Below are positions 1 through 7,466 of a DNA stretch of 10,621 nucleotides, one piece after another. How positions within the stretch are numbered: the stretch's first letter is position 1; each line of letters opens with the position of its first letter. The DNA lies in contig JBLHUT010000113.1 of assembly GCA_047629975.1 (NCBI GenBank), forward strand, positions 1 through 10,621. The letters run 5' to 3'. The stretch comes from JBLHUT01 sp047629975 (lineage in GTDB: Bacteria; Pseudomonadota; Alphaproteobacteria; Rhodobacterales; Rhodobacteraceae). The translations under genes and the position numbers were made by a program. The notes under the pieces were generated by a model. The model saw only the letters and a program-made list of their open reading frames with translations, was not told the origin of the DNA and ran no database searches.

Positions 1-468
1 TGGCGGGCATGTCTGTCGGCCAATCTGGACGGGGCGTTTCTGGCCTGTCGCTGGGCGGCCCCCCTGATGAAGTCCCAAGGCTCCGGCACGATCCTGCTCA
101 CCTCGTCGACGGCTGGCCTGTTCGGCTATCCCAACCGCAGCCCCTATGCGACGGCAAAATGGGGCATTATCGGCTTGATGAAAACGCTTGCGATGGAGCT
201 TGGCCCCGACGGCGTGCGCGTGAACGCCCTGTGCCCGGGATCGGTGACAGGGCCGCGCATGGACCGCGTTATTTCCGCCGAAGCCGCCGCCCGCGGTGTC
301 GATGAAGCCACCCAACGCGACATGTACGTTCAGGGTGTCTCTATGAAAACATGGGTGACCGCCGAAGATATTGCCGAAACGGCCCACTGGCTTGCCTCGG
401 CGGCGGCGGCCCGCATCTCGGGGCAGGCAATGGCCGTCGATGGCCACACCGAAACGCTCAGCCTTTAA
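1..468 (+). CDS. Short-chain dehydrogenase/reductase (SDR), 5'-truncated
   Basis: The reading frame is open from base 1 to the TAA at 466-468, giving 155 residues; the N-terminal half with the nucleotide-binding TGxxxGxG loop lies outside the window. Visible SDR hallmarks are the structural Asn in ANLDGAF (residue 8), the catalytic Ser in LTSSTAG (about residue 36), and Tyr49 and Lys53 of YATAK, followed by RVNALCPG and the C-terminal SGQAMAVDGH typical of classical SDRs. It should be a cytoplasmic NAD(P)-dependent alcohol/ketone oxidoreductase. It ends 9 nt before the carnitine dehydrogenase-thioesterase gene, so it is probably in the same operon and may handle an intermediate or by-product of carnitine breakdown (a 3-hydroxybutyrate-type substrate is conceivable). 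The substrate cannot be read from the sequence. The family call is firm; the role is inference. Confidence 0.9.
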   Translation, partial: WRACLSANLDGAFLACRWAAPLMKSQGSGTILLTSSTAGLFGYPNRSPYATAKWGIIGLMKTLAMELGPDGVRVNALCPGSVTGPRMDRVISAEAAARGVDEATQRDMYVQGVSMKTWVTAEDIAETAHWLASAAAARISGQAMAVDGHTETLSL

Positions 469-477
469 GGACAGAAC

Positions 478-1863
478 ATGACATTGACTGCAACACTTCT
501 TGGCGGTGGCGTCATCGGTGGCGGCTGGGCCGCACGGTTCTTGCTGATGGGTTGGGATGTTGTCGTCTATGACCCCGATGTCGAGGCCCCGCGCAAACTT
601 GAAGCCGTACTTGCCAATGCGCGCCACGCCCTGCCCGGCCTTTATGACACGGCCCTCCCGCCCGAGGGACGGCTGCGGTTTGCCGACACGCTGGCCGATG
701 CCGTCGCCGACGCCGACTGGATTCAGGAAAGCGTGCCAGAGCGGCTGGATATCAAGCACAAAGTGCTGGCCGAAGTGCAAGCCGCGTGTCGCGAGGACGC
801 GATCATCGCCTCCTCGACATCCGGCTTCAAACCCTCGCAGCTTCAGCAAAACGCGGCACGCCCCGAACAGATCATCGTGGCGCATCCGTTCAACCCCGTC
901 TACCTGCTGCCGGTGGTCGAACTGGTCGGCCCCGATGCCACTTGCACCCGCGCCGCCACGATCCTTGACGGCATCGGAATGAAGCCGATCCGCGTGCGCG
1001 CCGAGATCGACGCGCATGTGGCCGACCGCCTGCTGGAGGCGGTTTGGCGCGAGGCACTTTGGCTGGTGCGCGACGATATTGCCACCACCCAAGAAATCGA
1101 CGACATCATGCGGTTCGGCTTTGGACTGCGTTGGGCGCAGATGGGTCTGTTCGAAACCTACCGCGTTGCCGGCGGAGAGGCCGGCATGGCCCATTTCATG
1201 GCGCAATTCGGCCCCTGCCTCTCGTGGCCATGGACCCGGCTGATGGATGTGCCCGAATTGACCGACGAGTTGGTGAAAAAGATTGCCGATCAATCGGATG
1301 CCCAATCGGGAATGCACACGATCCGGGAACTGGAGCGCATCCGCGATGACAATCTTGTGGCGATGATGCGCGCGCTCAAAACCCGCAACTGGGGTGCCGG
1401 TTCGCTGTTGCTGGCACAAGATGAAAAGTTGCGCAAAACAGCGGCTATCGCCGATGCGCCGCTGAATACCCTGAACCGGACCGTACCAATCGACTGGACA
1501 GATTATAACGGTCACATGAACGAAAGCCGCTATGGACAGGTCTTTTCGGATGCGGCCGACGAGGTGATGAAGATGGTCGGCGCCGATACCGCCTATATCG
1601 AAGCGGGCTTCAGTTTTTTCACCGTGGATATCCAGATTGCATTCCTTGCCGAGACACGTTGCGCAGAAGCCTTCAGCGTGCACACCAAAGTACTTGAGGC
1701 CGAGGGCAAAAAGCTGCGTCTGCACCACAGCATGATCCGCGCCGACGGCACCGAACTGGCCACCGGCAACCAGCTTTTGATCCATGTGGATCTATCGACG
1801 CGCAGGGCCTGTGCCCCACGCGCGGATGTTCTGGAAAAAATGATGCAATTGGCACAACACTGA
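478..1863 (+). CDS. lcdH: L-carnitine 3-dehydrogenase fused to a hot-dog thioesterase
   Basis: A 461-residue cytoplasmic two-domain protein. Residues 1 to about 320 form a 3-hydroxyacyl-CoA dehydrogenase-like domain: NAD-binding LGGGVIGGGWA (8-18), acidic D32 of VVVYDPD, SSTSG (112-116), HPFNP with probable catalytic His136, and a C-terminal domain with GLRWAQMGLFETYRVAGG (216-233), which I associate with carnitine 3-dehydrogenase (L-carnitine + NAD+ to 3-dehydrocarnitine). Residues about 330-461 are a 4-hydroxybenzoyl-CoA thioesterase-like hot-dog domain with DYNGHMNESRY (342-352). In carnitine catabolism a BKACE (DUF849) enzyme turns 3-dehydrocarnitine and acetyl-CoA into betainyl-CoA and acetoacetate, and a thioesterase releases glycine betaine, so the fusion joins the first and last steps. 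The ATG at 478 has GGA (469-471) 6 nt upstream. No BKACE gene is in view. The dehydrogenase assignment is from motif recognition; the thioesterase substrate is inferred from the fusion. Confidence 0.87.
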   Translation: MTLTATLLGGGVIGGGWAARFLLMGWDVVVYDPDVEAPRKLEAVLANARHALPGLYDTALPPEGRLRFADTLADAVADADWIQESVPERLDIKHKVLAEVQAACREDAIIASSTSGFKPSQLQQNAARPEQIIVAHPFNPVYLLPVVELVGPDATCTRAATILDGIGMKPIRVRAEIDAHVADRLLEAVWREALWLVRDDIATTQEIDDIMRFGFGLRWAQMGLFETYRVAGGEAGMAHFMAQFGPCLSWPWTRLMDVPELTDELVKKIADQSDAQSGMHTIRELERIRDDNLVAMMRALKTRNWGAGSLLLAQDEKLRKTAAIADAPLNTLNRTVPIDWTDYNGHMNESRYGQVFSDAADEVMKMVGADTAYIEAGFSFFTVDIQIAFLAETRCAEAFSVHTKVLEAEGKKLRLHHSMIRADGTELATGNQLLIHVDLSTRRACAPRADVLEKMMQLAQH

Positions 1864-1915
1864 CAGGTTTGTTATTCCGCTTTTTGCATGTATGGTTGAA
1901 GCAGGAGGACACGAC
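1864..1915 (+). promoter_or_regulatory. lcdH-soxH intergenic region with near-match to an ArsR/SqrR-type operator
   Basis: This 52-nt gap separates the carnitine gene from the SoxH-like gene. It contains ATTC (1874-1877), 8 nt, then GCAT (1886-1889), one base away from the ATTC-N8-GAAT pattern found exactly upstream of soxX. A strong ribosome-binding site AGGAGG (1903-1908) ends 7 nt before the ATG at 1916. I see no clear -35/-10 pair and no terminator hairpin, so read-through from lcdH is possible. A regulatory role for the near-match is inference; a one-mismatch 8-base pattern can occur by chance. Confidence 0.35.
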
Positions 1916-2866
1916 ATGCGCAGCCTGACCGCCCTTTTTCTGATCACGTTCATTTCCAACCCACTTTTGGCATCAGAGGATATTTCCGATCAATATCCCG
2001 CTTCGACACTGTATTCCAAGCCCGTCGAGGTCATTCCGAATGTCTTTAGTGCGATCGGGGCGACCGCACCGCCCGGTTACGACAACTCCGGCCACAACAA
2101 TAACCTGAGCTTCATTGTGACAACCAATGGTGTCGTGGTGATCAACGGTGGCGGTGCCTATAGTCTGGCCGCAGCGCTGCATGACGAAATTAAAGCCGTT
2201 ACAGATCAACCTGTTGTGCTGGTGATCAACGAGAACGGTCAGGGCCATGCCATGCTTGGCAACAGCTATTGGATCAAGCAGGATGTGCCGATTGTGGCGC
2301 ATGTCGATGCCGCCGCCGCGTTCCGCGAAAACGGCTTTCAATCGCTGCAATCCATGCAACGTTACAACAAGGAAAAGGCCGAAGGGACATCGCTTGTTGG
2401 TCCGACACACACCTTTACCGACCGGTATGATGCCTCACGCGGGGATACAAAGATCGAGGTTCTGCACCTTGGACCGGCCCACAGCCCCGGTGATATTCAG
2501 GTCTGGCTGCCGGAACAGTCGTTGGTCATTGCAGGGGACATCGCGTTTCACGAACGCCTTTTGCCAATTTTCCCGGATACCGTCACGTCCACATGGATCG
2601 AAACATGGGAGACCGCATTCGAGCCATTGGGGGCGACCTATGTCATCCCCGGTCACGGACACCCGACGAACATGGCGCAGGTCCGGCGGTATACGCACGA
2701 CTATCTTGTCTACCTCAGAGAGAAGATTGCCGTGCATCTGGATAACGGCGGCACGCTGGACGACGCATATTACGTTGACCAATCCCCTTACGCGCTGCTT
2801 GACACGTTCGAAGAACTCGCGACCAGAAACGCCGGCTATGTGTATACCGAAATGGAATTCGAGTAA
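1916..2866 (+). CDS. soxH: Secreted metallo-beta-lactamase-fold protein, SoxH-like
   Basis: A 316-residue protein with a Sec signal (about 1-20, MRSLTALFLI... LLAS/ED), so probably periplasmic. The start at 1916 is chosen because AGGAGG lies 7 nt upstream and the signal peptide begins there; the in-frame ATG at 1892 would add 8 residues ahead of the signal. The MBL fold shows in NGVVVINGGG (71-80), HLGPAHSPGDI (184-194, metal His189), AGDIAF (Asp208) and VIPGHGHPTN (His247). The canonical first metal motif HxHxDH is replaced by NENGQGH (105-111), so most site-1 ligands appear lost. MBL-fold proteins called SoxH occur at the ends of sox clusters and in quinoprotein-linked loci; their function is poorly defined and they are not needed for the core Sox reaction. 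It converges on the DUF302-like gene. The fold call is strong; the soxH name rests on family resemblance and position. Confidence 0.78.
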   Translation: MRSLTALFLITFISNPLLASEDISDQYPASTLYSKPVEVIPNVFSAIGATAPPGYDNSGHNNNLSFIVTTNGVVVINGGGAYSLAAALHDEIKAVTDQPVVLVINENGQGHAMLGNSYWIKQDVPIVAHVDAAAAFRENGFQSLQSMQRYNKEKAEGTSLVGPTHTFTDRYDASRGDTKIEVLHLGPAHSPGDIQVWLPEQSLVIAGDIAFHERLLPIFPDTVTSTWIETWETAFEPLGATYVIPGHGHPTNMAQVRRYTHDYLVYLREKIAVHLDNGGTLDDAYYVDQSPYALLDTFEELATRNAGYVYTEMEFE

Positions 2867-2902
2867 CCGCGCACCGTTCCGGCGATTGATGCGCAGTCTG
2901 GC

Positions 2903-3352
2903 TCAGAACGCGACCGCGTCCTGAACGATGTCATCCAACAGCGTCTGGACCTGCTGCATCTCACCCTCAGGGTAGTGACGATAGCCGATCTGCACCTCGC
3001 CCGCCCGGTCGATCACAAAAATCGAGTAGGGACAGTGGGCAACATTCATCGGATTGACCTCCATCACCTTGCGCGAGACAACGGCCGAGCAGAATAGAAA
3101 TACATCGGCTCCGTCAAACAGGTGCACATCACTGCCAACGTCTGGTCCTGTGCGCGCCAACATCTCGCCGGTGTGGCTGACATAGTCGATCACCAACCCG
3201 CGGCCGACAATCGCGGATTCCACCGCGAAAGTCGCATCATCAAAGCTGCCGCCATAGATATAAGCCGTGTACTCGGCAGCCACCGCACCGCTGACAGTTC
3301 CAAGACCGAGAGTACCGGCCAGAACCATCGATTTTGCTGTCCACATTTTCAT
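2903..3352 (-). CDS. Secreted DUF302-like protein of the sox locus
   Basis: A 149-residue protein with a clear Sec signal (1-26, cleavage near AVAA/EY), leaving a roughly 123-residue periplasmic domain. The pattern IDYVSHTGEML (55-65), then VFLFCSA (84-90), then NPMNVAHCPYSIFVID (100-115), resembles the small alpha/beta DUF302 family, in which a FC-type motif and an NP...CP motif are typical. The two cysteines left after signal cleavage, Cys88 and Cys107, lie in these two motifs. The ATG at 3352 has AAGGAGGA (3358-3365) 5 nt upstream. It follows soxD in the same direction after a 91-nt gap without a convincing terminator, so it is probably co-transcribed with sox. Function is unknown; a periplasmic sulfur- or thiol-related role is inferred from location and the cysteine pair only. 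Confidence 0.72.
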   Translation of the reverse strand: MKMWTAKSMVLAGTLGLGTVSGAVAAEYTAYIYGGSFDDATFAVESAIVGRGLVIDYVSHTGEMLARTGPDVGSDVHLFDGADVFLFCSAVVSRKVMEVNPMNVAHCPYSIFVIDRAGEVQIGYRHYPEGEMQQVQTLLDDIVQDAVAF

Positions 3353-3443
3353 CGCTGTCCTCCTTCAGATTTGCGATCAAGTGTACCACATCCGAAGGCT
3401 GATTTATTGATCGACATCAGCAAGCACAGCATATCTTTGTCGC
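3353..3443 (-). other. Gap between soxD and DUF302-like gene with small overlapping inverted repeats
   Basis: This 91-nt gap holds the DUF302-like ribosome-binding site and two short inverted repeats: GATCAA (3375-3380) with TTGATC (3407-3412), and GCTGAT (3398-3403) with ATCAGC (3416-3421). The second forms a 6-bp stem with a 12-nt loop. Neither is followed by a U-tract in the direction of transcription, so neither looks like an intrinsic terminator. The repeats overlap and could not both form. A role is unproven; they may be mRNA processing structures or chance. Confidence 0.3.
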
Positions 3444-4466
3444 TTACCCGCCAAATGACTTGAGGTATTCGACGACCGAAAGCAGCTCGTCTTCCTTTTT
3501 CAGGCCGGAAAATGACATTTTCGTGCCCTTGAGATATGCTCGTGGCTTTGCCAGAAACCCTGTCAATGTTTCGTCGGTCCAGATCAGACCCTCTTCGCCG
3601 GCCTCTGACATCGCGTTGGAATACTTGAAGCCCTCGATTTCACCGGCAACACGCCCCAAAAGATTGTTAAGCTGTGGACCCGACTTGTTGTTTGCACCCT
3701 CTCCGACCTGATGGCAGGATTTACATTTGCGAAAAATCTTTTCCCCCGCCGCAACGCGCACGGGATCAAGAGCAACACTTTGTGTCAGAACGGCCACTTC
3801 GACCGGTGCCTCGGCAATTTCAGCCTCTGTGTCTTCTGCTTCTTCTGTTTCTGGCGTCACATCCAGAACAAGAGCATGCTTTGTAATTTTGACGTCGGCT
3901 TTACAATCCGTCATGCAGGGCTCTTGTGCAAAGGCGGTCAATTCCACCTGAGCGCGATCATCAAGGAAAAAGTTATCCTGATTGGGCAAAGTCACCGAGG
4001 CAAAGTTGCTGCTACTCAACTCGAAATCATCGTCGACCTGATCATTCAGATACAAAATGTACGCAGTAATCGCATAAACTTCGTCAGCCTCCAAAGACTG
4101 CGCATTGCCGAACGGCATGGCACGGTTCACATAATCGAAAACTGTTGAAAGATAGGGCCAATAAGAGCCGATTGTCTTGACCGGGCGGTCATCCGTCAAC
4201 GTATCAAAGCCGCCCGCCAAGGCCGGCCAGCGCCCTACGGCCTCGCCGAAATCACCGTGACACACCGCACAGCTTTCGGTGAAAACCTGTTCGCCTGTCA
4301 GAACATCGCCCCGCCCTTCGGGCAGGCCCTGCCCATCGGGGCGCACATCAATGTTCCACGCCGCAACTTCTTCATCAAGGGCAACACGGCCCAGGCCCAA
4401 ACTATCGGCAAAGCCGGGTGTTGCCAGCAAACAGGTCACCACACAGGTCTTAAGAAACTTCGACAT
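3444..4466 (-). CDS. soxD: SoxD, dihaem cytochrome c subunit of sulfane dehydrogenase
   Basis: A 340-residue periplasmic electron-accepting subunit of Sox(CD)2, which takes electrons from the SoxC molybdenum centre. A Sec signal (about 1-20) is followed by cytochrome domain 1 with CAVCH (66-70) and likely Met ligand M117 (AMPFG). A linker follows with Cys184-x3-Cys188 and an acidic run at 206-222. Domain 2 is a class I cytochrome with CKSCH (248-252) and Met317 (GTKMSF). The ATG at 4466 is chosen because it begins the signal peptide and has GGGAG (4475-4479) 8 nt upstream; the frame stays open upstream to 4637, but that part lies inside soxC and gives no signal. It overlaps the 3' end of soxC by 17 nt, suggesting translational coupling. 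In some lineages SoxD carries a single haem or is absent; here both sites look intact. Confidence 0.95.
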   Translation of the reverse strand: MSKFLKTCVVTCLLATPGFADSLGLGRVALDEEVAAWNIDVRPDGQGLPEGRGDVLTGEQVFTESCAVCHGDFGEAVGRWPALAGGFDTLTDDRPVKTIGSYWPYLSTVFDYVNRAMPFGNAQSLEADEVYAITAYILYLNDQVDDDFELSSSNFASVTLPNQDNFFLDDRAQVELTAFAQEPCMTDCKADVKITKHALVLDVTPETEEAEDTEAEIAEAPVEVAVLTQSVALDPVRVAAGEKIFRKCKSCHQVGEGANNKSGPQLNNLLGRVAGEIEGFKYSNAMSEAGEEGLIWTDETLTGFLAKPRAYLKGTKMSFSGLKKEDELLSVVEYLKSFGG

Positions 4467-5715
4467 TTTCAACACTCCCTTCGGCGTTGACGGCCCACGT
4501 CTGAATGCCATTGTTGTGATAGATCGAATTGACCCCCCGCACAGCGCGCAGTTGATCTTTGGTCGGTTGCACGTATCCGGTGCTGTCGTGGGCGCGGCTT
4601 TGAAGCAAAAGCGGGCGACCGTCCCAGTCGAATTCATAATAGAACCGGTGCATGGACTTCATCAGGCTGGGGCCCGACATGCGGGCAACATGCCAATTCG
4701 CACCACCGTCGATGCTGACATCCACTCGCGGGATCGTGCCGCGCCCCGACCATGCGATACCCGAAAGCACGGTATGGCCCTTGGTATGACCAAGGGGCGC
4801 CTGCGGGCTGGGATTGGTGATCACCGACTTTGCGTCCATTTCCCAAGTAAAGCGGCGCGCCTTGCCGTTCGCCAAAAGGTCGGTGTATTTGCTGGTTTCC
4901 TCGCGGTGATGCCACGGCTGGTCGCCCACCTCGAGACGGCGCAACCATTTCACCCACATGTTGCCCTCCCATCCCGGCACCACAAGGCGCACAGGATAGC
5001 CTTGCTCGGCACGCAAGGACTCGCCGTTCATTTTGAACGCCACAAGGCAATCATCAAGCGCCTTTTCCATCGGGATCGACCGCGTCATCCCACTGGCATC
5101 GGCCCCTTCGGCAAGCAGCCATTTGCCAGCCGTCTTGACCCCCGCCTCTTCAAGGAGAAGCCGCAAAGGCACGCCGGTATACATCACATTGTGGATCATG
5201 CCGTGGGTGAACTGACATCCATTCAGCTGCGCACCGCGCCATTCCATCCCGGAATTGGCCGCGCATTCAAGGAAATAGACGTGGTTCTCACGCGGAAAAC
5301 GCATCAGGTCAGCCATGGTAAAGACCAGCGGCTTATCGACCAGCCCGTTGATCATAATCCTGTGTTCCGCAGGATCAACGACCGCCACACCGGCGTGGTG
5401 CCGCTCAAAGCATAGGCCGTTGGGGGTGATGATCCCGTCAAGTTCATGCAGCGGCGTGAAGTTGATGGATGATACCGTTTCCGCCGTCAGCCACTCGACA
5501 TTCTGGCGAACAACGTGCGCCTCCGAAGGGGACGGCATCCCGTAGGGGCTTGCATCGACCCCTGCGCCCAGATCTTGCACCCAAGCCTGTTTGTTGATGA
5601 TGGCCGGGTCCGGTGCGGCGGCAGCCGCCGTTCCCACGATCGCGCCACCCGCCGCAATGCTCCCCTTGAGAAAAGAGCGCCGCGAGGGCTTTAGACCTTT
5701 GTACACTACTGTCAT
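4450..5715 (-). CDS. soxC: SoxC, molybdenum-cofactor sulfane dehydrogenase subunit
   Basis: A 421-residue protein of the sulfite-oxidase fold. With SoxD it oxidises the sulfane sulfur bound to SoxY, a six-electron step that lets thiosulfate go fully to sulfate without sulfur globules. The N-terminus has a twin-arginine signal SRRSFLKGS (11-19) and a hydrophobic stretch to about residue 34, consistent with folded cofactor export. The Mo-cofactor domain contains YFLECAANSG (147-156), where Cys151 is the expected molybdenum thiolate ligand; the C-terminal third is the dimerisation domain (IPRVDVSIDGGANW region). The ATG at 5715 has an AGGGAG-type site about 8 nt upstream. The gap from soxB is 21 nt, and its 3' end overlaps soxD. 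No truncation or missing key residue is apparent. Confidence 0.96.
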   Translation of the reverse strand: MTVVYKGLKPSRRSFLKGSIAAGGAIVGTAAAAAPDPAIINKQAWVQDLGAGVDASPYGMPSPSEAHVVRQNVEWLTAETVSSINFTPLHELDGIITPNGLCFERHHAGVAVVDPAEHRIMINGLVDKPLVFTMADLMRFPRENHVYFLECAANSGMEWRGAQLNGCQFTHGMIHNVMYTGVPLRLLLEEAGVKTAGKWLLAEGADASGMTRSIPMEKALDDCLVAFKMNGESLRAEQGYPVRLVVPGWEGNMWVKWLRRLEVGDQPWHHREETSKYTDLLANGKARRFTWEMDAKSVITNPSPQAPLGHTKGHTVLSGIAWSGRGTIPRVDVSIDGGANWHVARMSGPSLMKSMHRFYYEFDWDGRPLLLQSRAHDSTGYVQPTKDQLRAVRGVNSIYHNNGIQTWAVNAEGSVENVEVS

Positions 5716-5736
5716 TTTCTGCTCCCTTCTGTGGAA

Positions 5737-7431
5737 TTAAAGACCGGTAACCTGCACCGAGGTGTTTTGTGTCACGCTGACGGTGCCTTGTTTGCGGATA
5801 TGTGCTTCGACAACATCCCAAATGGCGGGACCTTCGGTGTCTTCGTTGACGCTGGCCCAGCCAGCAACGATGTAAGTCTTTTCCGGATCGACCTTTTCTC
5901 CTGTTTTAAGGATGGTCATGTCGGTAATCCGGCTGCCTTGAGGCTTGGAGATATCAATTTTGTATCCCATGCCCCCGACACGCACCATGTCGCCGCCCTG
6001 TTGGTAGTAGGGGTCGGGGTTGAACAGGTTATCAGCCACATCCTCCAACACGATGTGCAAAAACTCACCGGTGAATTCTGTACGGTACGCAGCAGGGTAG
6101 CTCATGGCGGTCGCGTTAAAGATATCTTCGCGCGTGATGTCCTGCCCGGGAAGGACAGATGCCCCCCAGCGGAAACCAGGGCTCAGCGCGATATCGGCTT
6201 CGCGCTCCTCAAGGAGGGCATCACAGATCAGATCATCCCACGTTCCGTTGAAATTGCCACGGCGGTACAACAGGCTCTCGGACTGGCCGATCACTTCGGA
6301 CAATTCGTCCTTGAAGGGGGCGCGCTGCGCCTCGACAAGGGCTGTCATTTCGGGGTCAGGGGCAATTACATCCGAAAAAATCGGGATCAGACGGTGATTG
6401 ACCGATTTAAGCTCGCCCCCCTGCACATCCAGATCAAGACGCGACAAAAACTTGCCGTGGCTGCCCGACGCAATCAGGTGCGTCTTGTTCACAAGTAGCG
6501 GTTCAGGCAGCGCATCATGGGTGTGCCCTGTTAGAATGACGTCGATTCCATCGACATTCGCGGCCATCTTCCGGTCGACATCAAAGCCGTTGTGCGACAG
6601 CAAAACAACCAGTTCTGCTCCTGCATCGCGCACCTCGGTGACCAGTTTGGCCATGTTGTCCTGCCGGACACCGAACGACAGGCCCGGGAACATCCAGCCC
6701 GGATTGGCGATCGGCATGTACGGAAACGCCTGTCCGATCACCGCGATCTTGACCCCGCCACTTTCAAACATCTTATAGGGCTCGTAGGCGCGCTCGTCCC
6801 ACTCGGTGTCAAATATATTTGCCCCCAAAAACGGGAAGTTGAGTTCGTTCTCGACAATTTCCGTAACACGGTCGATGCCAAGCGTGAACTCCCAGTGAGA
6901 TGTCATCGCATCGACGCCCAGCTTGTTCATCGCCGCAATCATATCGCGACCATCCGTGCGCAAAGCCGTCATCGACCCCTGCCACGTGTCCCCGCCATCA
7001 AGCAAAAGCGCGTCAGGACGCTGTGCGCGAATGGCGTTCACAACAGTCGATATGCGGTCCATCCCGCCCATCCGGCCATATCCCTGCGCCAGCGAGGTAA
7101 AGTCGGAATGGGTCAATGCGTAATCAAGCGCGCTGCCGTCATTTATACCGTACATCCGACGGAAATCCGCGCCTGTGACATGCGGCGGCTGCCCCTTGGC
7201 CGACCCGACGCCGATGTTGATTTCGGGTTCGCGAAAATAAACGGGTTTGAGCTGCGCATGGATGTCGGTGATATGCATCAGCGTCACATTGCCGGTCGCA
7301 TCACCTCCCAAAAGATCTGCCTGCGTCAACCGCTGTTGCGCCGCCAAACGGGCCCAATTGCCAAATCCGCTTGCCCCTGTAAGAGCCGAAGCCGCCATGG
7401 CGACCTGCAAAAAGTCACGCCGAGAGATCAT
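5737..7431 (-). CDS. soxB: SoxB, thiosulfohydrolase
   Basis: A 564-residue dimanganese hydrolase of the 5'-nucleotidase/metallophosphoesterase family, which releases sulfate from SoxY-bound S-sulfonate groups. The N-terminus has a Tat signal SRRDFLQVAM (3-12). Metal-site motifs are HITDIHAQL (53-61; D56, H58), LDGGDTW (144-150; D148), SHWEFTLG (178-185), LLSHNGFD (277-284; H280) and TGHTHD (301-306; H303, H305). The SHWEF sequence in place of the GNHEFD of ordinary nucleotidases is a known distinguishing mark of SoxB. The C-terminal domain (about 370-564) is the 5'-nucleotidase C domain. The start at 7431 places the Tat motif at the terminus and has GAGG (7437-7440) 5 nt upstream, a weaker site than its neighbours have. 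A strong hairpin lies just upstream, between soxA and soxB, so expression may be uncoupled from soxXYZA. Confidence 0.97.
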   Translation of the reverse strand: MISRRDFLQVAMAASALTGASGFGNWARLAAQQRLTQADLLGGDATGNVTLMHITDIHAQLKPVYFREPEINIGVGSAKGQPPHVTGADFRRMYGINDGSALDYALTHSDFTSLAQGYGRMGGMDRISTVVNAIRAQRPDALLLDGGDTWQGSMTALRTDGRDMIAAMNKLGVDAMTSHWEFTLGIDRVTEIVENELNFPFLGANIFDTEWDERAYEPYKMFESGGVKIAVIGQAFPYMPIANPGWMFPGLSFGVRQDNMAKLVTEVRDAGAELVVLLSHNGFDVDRKMAANVDGIDVILTGHTHDALPEPLLVNKTHLIASGSHGKFLSRLDLDVQGGELKSVNHRLIPIFSDVIAPDPEMTALVEAQRAPFKDELSEVIGQSESLLYRRGNFNGTWDDLICDALLEEREADIALSPGFRWGASVLPGQDITREDIFNATAMSYPAAYRTEFTGEFLHIVLEDVADNLFNPDPYYQQGGDMVRVGGMGYKIDISKPQGSRITDMTILKTGEKVDPEKTYIVAGWASVNEDTEGPAIWDVVEAHIRKQGTVSVTQNTSVQVTGL

Positions 7432-7466
7432 ATGAGCCTCATTTCCGCGCCTAACATGCGCATAAT

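Noticed and set aside
2867..2902. Possible terminator between the convergent soxH-like and DUF302-like genes
   Set aside because: Only a GCGC/GCGC short match is present, with no stable stem and no T-run on either strand.
3375..3421. Inverted repeats GATCAA/TTGATC and GCTGAT/ATCAGC as a terminator after soxD
   Set aside because: The stems are only 6 bp, the loops are long, and no U-tract follows on the - strand.
4467..4637. Longer N-terminus for SoxD starting at 4637
   Set aside because: The 57 extra codons lie inside soxC and would bury the signal peptide; the ATG at 4466 has a good Shine-Dalgarno.
4279..5415. Long + strand open frame (378 codons) opposite soxC
   Set aside because: It lies antisense to soxC and the 5' end of soxD, has no recognisable motif, and its composition (Arg/His/Pro-rich) is that of a GC-rich shadow frame.
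5731..6498. 255-codon + strand frame opposite the 3' half of soxB
   Set aside because: The soxB reading on the other strand has full-length family motifs; this frame has no domain and no ribosome-binding site.
6877..6900. Apparent loss of the nucleotidase GNHEFD motif in SoxB (SHWEF)
   Set aside because: This replacement is a known characteristic of SoxB proteins, not a defect.
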